Assembly: GCA_013372965.1 (NCBI GenBank)
Contig: JABXIR010000022.1
Coordinates: 1-14,593, forward strand
Length of the DNA stretch: 14,593 nucleotides
Direction: 5' to 3'
DNA from: Gammaproteobacteria bacterium
Lineage (GTDB): Bacteria > Pseudomonadota > Gammaproteobacteria > Pseudomonadales > DSM-25080
Positions within the stretch are counted from its first letter, which is position 1. Every line of letters begins with the position of its first letter. Positions 14,203 to 14,593 of this stretch are shown one piece after another. The position numbers and the translations under genes are program-made. The notes under the pieces were generated by a model that worked only from the letters and a program-made list of their open reading frames with translations, was not told the DNA's origin and searched no databases.

Positions 14203-14295
14203 TCTCTCTTATTTTGTTTTACAGGTAATGCTAAGGAAAGCGACTCCCCCCAAATGGAATGTGGTGCCTGTAGTTATCTCTCTGACGTAAGCTTT

Positions 14296-14318
14296 GGTCC
14301 CTTGTGGGCCTTTTTTTT
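14296..14318 (+). terminator. Candidate intrinsic terminator with long T tract
   Basis: GGTCC (14296-14300) pairs with GGGCC (14306-14310), including one G-U pair, around a 5-base loop and is followed directly by eight T residues (14311-14318) and further T runs. The stem is short. No protein gene ends just upstream, so it would end an RNA from within the intergenic region. Confidence 0.5.
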
Positions 14319-14401
14319 GTTCTTTTTTTGGGGTTTTTCTAGTGAGGCGCTTGCGCCGAGTCGTCGGGGATCTCGAGAAGGCAGGGCGTGATGGTGGTTT
14401 A

Positions 14402-14441
14402 GATCACGATAATCGTGTCGAGATCCTTGCGACTCCATTCG
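14402..14441. repeat. Dispersed intergenic repeat, copy B (REP-like)
   Basis: This matches 13111-13150 at 32 of 40 positions. Here the palindrome is perfect: CACGAT-A-ATCGTG (14405-14417). The two copies lie about 1.3 kb apart on either side of rsmE and in the same orientation. Confidence 0.5.
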
Positions 14442-14443
14442 CT

Positions 14444-14494
14444 GCGCTCATTACGCTTAGGAAATATGGTGCGCTGACTTCGCTTAGGAATATG
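14444..14494. repeat. Short tandem direct repeat next to copy B
   Basis: Two imperfect 24-25 base units (14444-14468 and 14471-14494) start with GCGCT and end with CGCTTAGGAAATATG or CGCTTAGGAATATG, at a period of 27 bases. They directly follow the REP-like palindrome and probably belong to the same element. Confidence 0.5.
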
Positions 14495-14552
14495 TCGTTT
14501 CCCGATCGTATGGAAACATGACTAGTAAATTGTTGTGTTGGCAATCCTTTTG

Positions 14553-14568
14553 TGTGAAGTTAATCACA
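14553..14568. promoter_or_regulatory. CRP-like palindrome before a gene beyond the window
   Basis: TGTGA (14553-14557), six bases and TCACA (14564-14568) match the CRP core TGTGA-N6-TCACA exactly, and the arms extend by one base each side. A possible -10 TATAAC (14574-14579) follows so closely that the site would overlap the -35 and spacer, which fits repression better than activation. A GntR-type or other operator is an alternative. Confidence 0.55.
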
Positions 14569-14586
14569 CTATTTATAACAATCTAA

Positions 14587-14593
14587 TAAGGAG
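14587..14593 (+). promoter_or_regulatory. Ribosome binding site of a gene starting just beyond the window
   Basis: TAAGGAG at the very end is a near-perfect Shine-Dalgarno sequence. A + strand start codon is expected within about ten bases past the edge. The upstream CRP-like site and TATAAC support a promoter for that gene. Confidence 0.5.

Larger units (their letters stand above)
14120..14318 (+). ncRNA. Candidate structured small RNA
   Basis: Three hairpins follow each other: GGGCA/TGCCC (14120-14134), ACTAATAC/GTATTAGT (14136-14143 and 14149-14156) and a 13-pair stem (14167-14179 with 14190-14202). A longer-range pairing TACAGG/CCTGTA (14220-14225 and 14267-14272) and a hairpin with eight T residues (14296-14318) come next. 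The single non-Watson-Crick pair of the long stem is G-U on the + strand but would be A-C on the minus strand, favouring a + strand RNA. I recognise no known RNA family and could not place a convincing promoter, so the 5' end is uncertain. Confidence 0.3.
13876..14593. other. 718-base intergenic region, no credible protein gene
   Basis: No open frame here has a plausible start, ribosome binding site or recognisable product. The stretch is nevertheless dense in signals: the rsmE promoter region (13882-13993), three successive hairpins (14120-14202), a U-tract terminator (14296-14318), a REP-like element and tandem repeat (14402-14494), and a CRP-like palindrome with a ribosome binding site for a gene beyond the window (14553-14593). 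Confidence 0.7.

Noticed and set aside
14203..14318. 6S RNA
   Set aside because: A few short words resemble it, but the closing stem, length and usual neighbours of 6S RNA are not present.
14294..14521. 75-codon + strand reading frame in the terminal intergenic region
   Set aside because: It starts at TTG inside the candidate terminator, has no ribosome binding site, is Arg-rich and reads through the REP-like and tandem repeats.

Overview
This window looks like chromosomal DNA of a gammaproteobacterium, possibly marine or environmental, with intermediate GC. The reasons are a Uup-type ABC-F protein, a DUF1415 protein, a YqaA-type membrane protein, a CspA-family protein and an imuA-imuB-dnaE2 cassette behind overlapping LexA-type boxes (CTGT-N8-ACAG). 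All main genes are intact. I see no phage, insertion sequence, tRNA, rRNA or CRISPR array. The genus cannot be named from the sequence.

Layout. Positions 1-2749 (+): the last codons of an upstream gene, a membrane-anchored dienelactone-hydrolase-like protein and uup, joined by 4-base and 1-base overlaps. Positions 2750-4769 (+): a promoter with an A/T palindrome over its -10, then a thiolase and a short-chain dehydrogenase overlapping by 4 bases. This is a compact pair for the last two steps of beta-oxidation or the degradation of branched acyl-CoAs. Its terminator lies inside the convergent DUF1415 gene (4773-5306, -). Positions 5307-5803 (+): a long leader, a cold-shock protein and a strong terminator. 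Positions 5809-7657 (+): yqaA-like and an aldehyde dehydrogenase best started at a GTG just after the yqaA stop.

Positions 7654-13001 (-) hold the mutagenic translesion-synthesis operon imuA-imuB-dnaE2, transcribed leftward from a promoter covered by two overlapping LexA-type boxes. ImuA (RecA-like accessory), ImuB (Y-family-like adaptor without catalytic acidic residues) and DnaE2 (C-family polymerase with its three catalytic aspartates) would work together after DNA damage. The dnaE2 and aldehyde dehydrogenase genes converge and overlap tail to tail, with no terminator seen.

Positions 13165-13875 (-) encode RsmE, the 16S rRNA m3U1498 methyltransferase, perhaps from a leaderless message. 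From 13876 to the end there is no credible protein gene, but the stretch is rich in structure: an inverted repeat upstream of rsmE, three consecutive hairpins (14120-14202), a U-tract terminator (14296-14318), a REP-like element whose relative lies at 13111-13150, a short tandem repeat, a CRP-like palindrome and a ribosome binding site for a gene just beyond the window. A structured small RNA on the + strand at about 14120-14318 is the most interesting possibility not explained by known genes.
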